A stretch of DNA of 64,000 nt, from positions 52,971,283 through 53,035,282 of the forward strand of contig OX387182.1 of the NCBI GenBank assembly GCA_947561395.2, written 5' to 3'. The position numbers and the translations under genes were made by a program. Positions 59,204-64,000 of this stretch are shown piece after piece. This DNA is from Buxus sempervirens (taxonomy: Eukaryota; Streptophyta; Magnoliopsida; Buxales; Buxaceae). The notes under the pieces are model-generated. The model was not told the origin of the DNA. It saw nothing but the letters and a program-made list of their open reading frames with translations, and did no database searches. Each line of letters starts with the position of its first letter. Within the stretch, counting starts at the first letter, position 1.

Positions 59204-60837
59204 TCGCCAAACATTCAATAAATATACCCACCAGCCCAGAACAAAACCGACGGGAATATTTTACACGTATGTTAACATGTTTAAACATGTCTTTATGCTA
59301 AATATGCTAAAACATACAAACAACGATCTATGTTTAAATGTAGGATATAATATTTTAGATATGTCACATAACGTTATTATAGTATTTATATTTAAAACAT
59401 TATATGTTTATATGCATAAACATGTAATTTGATTATCTCCATGGTTTAACCACTGTGCACCACTCTACCACCCCGAAGGGGTTGGAAGGTTTAACGTTAT
59501 AAAACTACAAGCCTATTCATTGTATGAATAAAAATATTAACATCCTGCATCACAAATTAATTTTTATAGTAGACACTAAGTATGGGCGCAACTCGATCGG
59601 TTTGGTTAAAACCGATCGAACCCAAAACCAAACCAAACTGACTTTAATTCGGTTTCGGTCCAAAAATCCCTAAACCAAACTAAGTCAATTCAGTTTTGAG
59701 TTGGATGCTAGGTTAAACTAAATTGAATTGAAGCTAATTCATATATTTACCTAAATTGAACCGAACCAAATCGACCTAATATATATATATATATATATAT
59801 ATATAACAAACTTTTAAAGTTTACCTTTAAACTTTGAGGATATTACCAACAATACCTTTCTTTGAGCACAAGAATGTATTGGTCTAACCTGAACCAAACC
59901 AAGCCAAGTTGATCTCATGTAATTTGGTTCAGTTTGAGTTTGAGTTTCTTTTATTTATTTTCGGTTTGTTTTTTGGTTTTATATTTTCAGTTTTCGATTC
60001 GGTTTGGTTTGGTCTTGGGTTGACTTTAACCCGAACCGACCCGAGTTATAATGTCACAATTGTGTGGTTTGCTGTTGCTATTATTTAAGTAATAATTATT
60101 TGTTTTATATTAAGAACTTGTGGATTTTTATCATAAATTGTGTTTTGGTTGTTGGCATCTTGAATTACCTCCTAAAAAGGATTTTAAAAATATATGGACT
60201 GTTTTATTGCATGCATGTTATTACTTACTGAGATTTTATATCTTATTTCATTGTTTTCAATGTTTTAATATTTTCAAATACTTTTGAAGAGGACGTGCCA
60301 ATTAAGGTAGATAATACGAAGGATATAGCAGAAGAATTAAAGGAACACATTATAGCTTATTATATTTCTTTTATAATTTGTTATAGAAATTGTTAGGAAT
60401 TCTTTGGTATATGTTAGGGTTTTAATAAGAATTGAAAATAGTTAGTTTACCTTTTAAATTCTAATATGATGTAATAAAGTTGGAGTTTATTTTGAAGTCT
60501 TCCGCACTTCTATTGAGGTAATTGAATAGTTATTTTGGCTTAACGAGTTGCGCCCCTACCATACTGTAATGTGTATGCAACATGGAAAGATGAATTTTGT
60601 TAGGTTTAGTAATTTAGGTTGGCATGATTTCATGTCAAAAAGTGTGTTTAAACGTGTTTAGAATGGTTAGGTTGAGTCCAAGAGGTCATAGTTCAATTTG
60701 TGTTGAAATCGGGTCAATATTAAAGTTTTTATGGTCAACGTGAGAGAAATTTTAAGGGAGCGTTCGAGTGTGGCTCTATTTGGTGAATTGCAGACAAACC
60801 CGATAGTAGCGTTGGGGAAAGTTTGAGTTGGTGTTCT
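59204..60837. other. Intergenic with possible TIR element (about 59581-60556)
   Basis: GGGCGCAACTCG at about 59584 and its inverse CGAGTTGCGCCCC near 60545 could be terminal repeats, but no target duplication is found. Inside is a TTCGGTTTGG/CCAAACCGA-rich patch (59590-60050) and a TA-dinucleotide run near 59782. No gene is seen. Confidence 0.45.
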
Positions 60838-63800
60838 TGTAGCGCCCCAGATCCAGGTCTACCCTATCACGGCATCGACCCGTCCCCGAGACCTACTTAT
60901 GGGCCCAATAGAACCTGATTAACACAATCAATCCTAGGCAATCACAAAGTAATCATCAGAGTGCATGACTAAAGAAGCATGGAATAAAAATTTCCATATA
61001 ATCAAAATATCATCTGTACCATAATCTCCAAAACATGATACCTATATGAACAAAATACAACTATGGAAACTAAATGCTCACAAGTTTACAAGTCCAAAAT
61101 TAATATTTACATCCCATATACAATCCCCAAGACAAAATACATCGTCATAAAAAGAACCCTACTGTGGGTGGTAGTCCTCTGTCTTGAATTGAAGCTTACC
61201 CTCTATATTTGCCCTAGTACATGGCTCACCAAATGGATCTGAAAACAAATCCGGTAAAACAAAACACGCGTGAGACTTAAAGTCCCAGTAAACAGCAAGC
61301 ATGCATGGATAGAAGCAATTTTTTGCAATTTTATAACATCATGATAATATTCACAAGATAAAATACCAACTGTAAACCAAAACATCTCAATCCAAGATAA
61401 AGTGTAATTTCAAGTCAAATATCTCAATCGGGTAACACATGAAATCAAATCGACAAATACATTCAAATACTACAAACATGTCTTGTTAATACTCGTGGTT
61501 GGCATGTCTGTAAATTAGATTAATGACCAATATCCATTGCCACCTACATGACTTACAGAGAGAAGCCTAGCTAGGGACATCTCAGCAAGCGGGGTACCCA
61601 CATATGGACTGGCAAGTAATCAACCTAACCAAGGATCCAAACTAAGTGGGATTCCCCACCCACTGCTCGATGAATTGCAAGGACTCCCGCCGGTTCCCTG
61701 CGACGGGGGGTTGCCACAGCCCTCTGTTCCCTGAGAAGGCCTCACTGATTCTCCACAGTGGAATGCTATATGGATAAGGAAATTAAAGCTAACAAGTCAA
61801 CACCAACACACTAATTAGACTCACTGTGGATCCACACTAAGAACAATGTCCAATTAGACAACTCATAAATCAAAACCGGACCAATCAAATCAAAGAGTAA
61901 AACCAGTGCTTAAACCAAAGCCAAGTGGAATTCCCCATCCACTACAAGTTTATGCCAAGGGCAAGTGGAATTCCCCATCCACTGCCAATAAAACCATAAG
62001 CCAAAGCCTTGTCAAATCATATAAGAGTTTTTCAACATTGCTTTCATAAATCCAAGCCAAATCAAAACGAAGGTCATAAAATCCTTGAAACACATTTTCA
62101 ATGAGTGGGTTGATCTTAAAAATCCCAAATAAGTCTCCATACCAAAATTCAATGGATTCCGAGACAAAAATTTTTGGACCTAAAAAATATTCTAAGTCTG
62201 GTTAAAAATGTTGACTTTTCGGTGTATAATTTTTCTAGACCAATCTACAAGGAATTTCAGGCTCAAATTCTGGTTGTAGTCTATTGGAGGGTATACAAAT
62301 CATATAGAATTTTTTAGGCTTCTGAATCACTCATTTGGATATCAAACTCAAAAAGTGGTCTTATTTGAAAATCGGGAAAACTGGAAATTTAGGCACAAAC
62401 TGGAAAGTTGACTTTTTATTGGTTGGGAATTGGGCCTTGGGAGTATTTTTATTGGTTCCACGATTAGCTTCAACATTCGGGCGTTGGGGTTCAAGGTTCG
62501 GGCGTTGAGGTTAAAACAAAGGCAACGCGCGCACGTTAAGGATTGACGTCCAGGGGCGATTTACCTCACGATTAATCGTGGGGGTTAATCCTGCCTTAAC
62601 AGAAACCTAATTTTTGGGGGTTTTGGCTCAGGATTAATTGCCAATTTTAGGATTAATCGCTAGGTCGGGATTTTGAAATATTTTGGTCATTTTCAACACA
62701 AAACTCCTATAAATCGTTTCCAAACATTCCAACATTAACACACATCAAACACATGAAACCCCATTCAAAACACAAATCTTAAACCCTAATCCCAAATATG
62801 ATCAATGTGAGTGCAAACCCATGCTAAATCAATAGAAAACAAACCAAAAGTATTATAAAATCAAAACCCACGAATTTTAGAAACAAATAGCAACATGCAA
62901 GATCATTTCTTCAAATCAATCAAACCCTAGAGAGAGTATGAATTTTAGTAATTCATTTTGTTTTGAAGGGTTTGCTACTTACTTGTTTGCTAGAGAAACA
63001 CAACTTCTTTCCTAGCTCTCCTCTTCTTCTTCTTCCTCCTCTTGAAGCTTTTAAGCAAGCTTCCACAACTTTTTCTTGTTCTATACGTCCAAGACAAGAG
63101 GGGTTGTTCTCAAAAATACTTAGAATTGGAATTAGGGCATCCTTTTATATGCCCAAGTTTTTAGTCTTTCAAATCTGCCCCTAAACAAGGCTTTTATTCA
63201 ACTAAAACCCTCGGGGTACCTTAGTGTTAAGTATGGGGGTACCTTAGTGATAAGTAGAGGGTACCTTAGTGTTATTTGAAGGGTAACCAGGTGTTTCAAG
63301 GGGTTTTCCTTAGCTATTTTAAAGGCTTACTCTAGGGATGCTTGAGGGTACCTTAGTTATACAATATGGGATACCCTGGTGTGAAGTGGGAGTACCTTAG
63401 TGTTATTGAGGGGTACCTTAGTGTTTCAAGGGATTTACCTTAGTCATTTTAAGGGGTAAACTTTAGATAAGCTTAGGGGGTGTACTTTAGTTACATTGAG
63501 GAGGGGTACTTAGCTATAGAAGGGGTGTAACTTAGTTATATGAGGAGGTACCTTTAAGTAATATAAGGAGGGTGTACCCTAGGTAATATAAGGGATGTAC
63601 CTTAAGTATGTTAAAGATATTTTAGTTATATAAATGGGGTACCTTAGCTGTATAAGGGAATGTACCTTAGGTAAACAAGAGGGTACTTTAAGTAAAACAG
63701 TGGGGTACTGTAGTTAAAATAAAGGGATACCTTAGGCAATACAAGTGAGGTACCTTAGGTATAATTAGGGGGTACTTTAGGTATTCGAATGGGATACCTT

Positions 63801-64000
63801 AGCCAATATGAGTGAGGTGCCTTAGGTAATATAAGGGGGTACTTTAGGTATACATGTGGGGTACCTTGGGCAAACACAAGAGAATACCTTAGATAAACAC
63901 AGGGGTACCTTAGGCAAACACAAGATGATACCTTAGGCAAACACAGGGGTACCTTAGGTAATTAAAGTAGGGTACCTTAGGAAATTAAAGTAGGGTACTT
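60838..64000. mobile_element. LTR-like element, right end outside the window
   Basis: It starts TGTAGCGCCCCAG, like the TGTAACGCCCCG end of the insert at 28406, and again carries a GTGAGACTTAAAGTCCCAGTA block (about 61269; compare GTGAGATACGAATATCTCAGTA at about 28778). A module at about 62380-62460 matches part of the element A LTR (GGAAAGTTGACTTTTTATT). AGTGG/CCACT hairpins occur near 61650, 61924 and 61965. No protein is seen. Confidence 0.5.
63210..64000. repeat. GGTACC-rich minisatellite, continues beyond the window
   Basis: About 30 degenerate units of roughly 20-33 bp contain GGGGTACCTTAG(G/T), followed by TAA or CAAACACAAG-like tails. Units become more uniform toward the right edge. 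The minus-strand ORF here merely reads the repeat. Confidence 0.85.

Overview
The window is nuclear DNA from a flowering plant. It holds two A-type cytochrome P450 genes with the plant phase-0 intron, Ogre/Tat-type Ty3/gypsy retrotransposons, hAT elements, a Pack-MULE and many LTRs, and it is AT-rich with long gene-poor stretches. The species cannot be named from sequence alone; a eudicot or magnoliid seems most likely.

Layout. 1-4715: intact P450 gene 1 (353-4260, two exons) with a 1.4-kb AT-rich TIR element in its intron. 4716-20053: a small hAT-like element split by a 14.8-kb, very young, gag-only Tat-type LTR element (element A, 5007-19811, target duplication GAAAC). 21534-24595: P450 gene 2, a paralogue broken in exon 1 by a 356-bp hAT-like MITE (22023-22378), with a TRIM-like insert in its 3' UTR. 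25517-27594: solo LTR. 28352-33004: Pack-MULE carrying the last two exons of a ribosomal protein L7a (eL8) gene and split by a 3.1-kb LTR-like insert. 33164-59195: an hAT transposon whose minus-strand transposase is interrupted by an 18.4-kb Ogre-type element (element B, 35187-53601) with ORF1, gag-pro and pol on the minus strand; a solo LTR, itself hit by another solo LTR, sits in the hAT 5' region. 60838 to the end: another LTR-like element ending in a GGTACC-rich minisatellite.

The only intact host gene is P450 gene 1. Every other protein-coding unit is mobile-element-derived or disrupted. Target-site duplications give a clear order for most nested insertions.

The most unusual signal is structural. 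Several of these retroelements carry arrays of short hairpins. In the gag leader of element A (9949-11690) about 35 hairpins share a loop starting with AGCCT/AGCTT/AGCCC, while their 5-8-bp stems differ and both arms change together. Element B has an independent array between ORF1 and gag with the loop GTTCTTTATTCAGA and stems that also co-vary. Four LTR families also carry arrays of perfect or near-perfect palindromes upstream of the TATA box. This looks like a recurrent design of Tat/Ogre elements that ordinary feature types do not capture. Its function is unknown.
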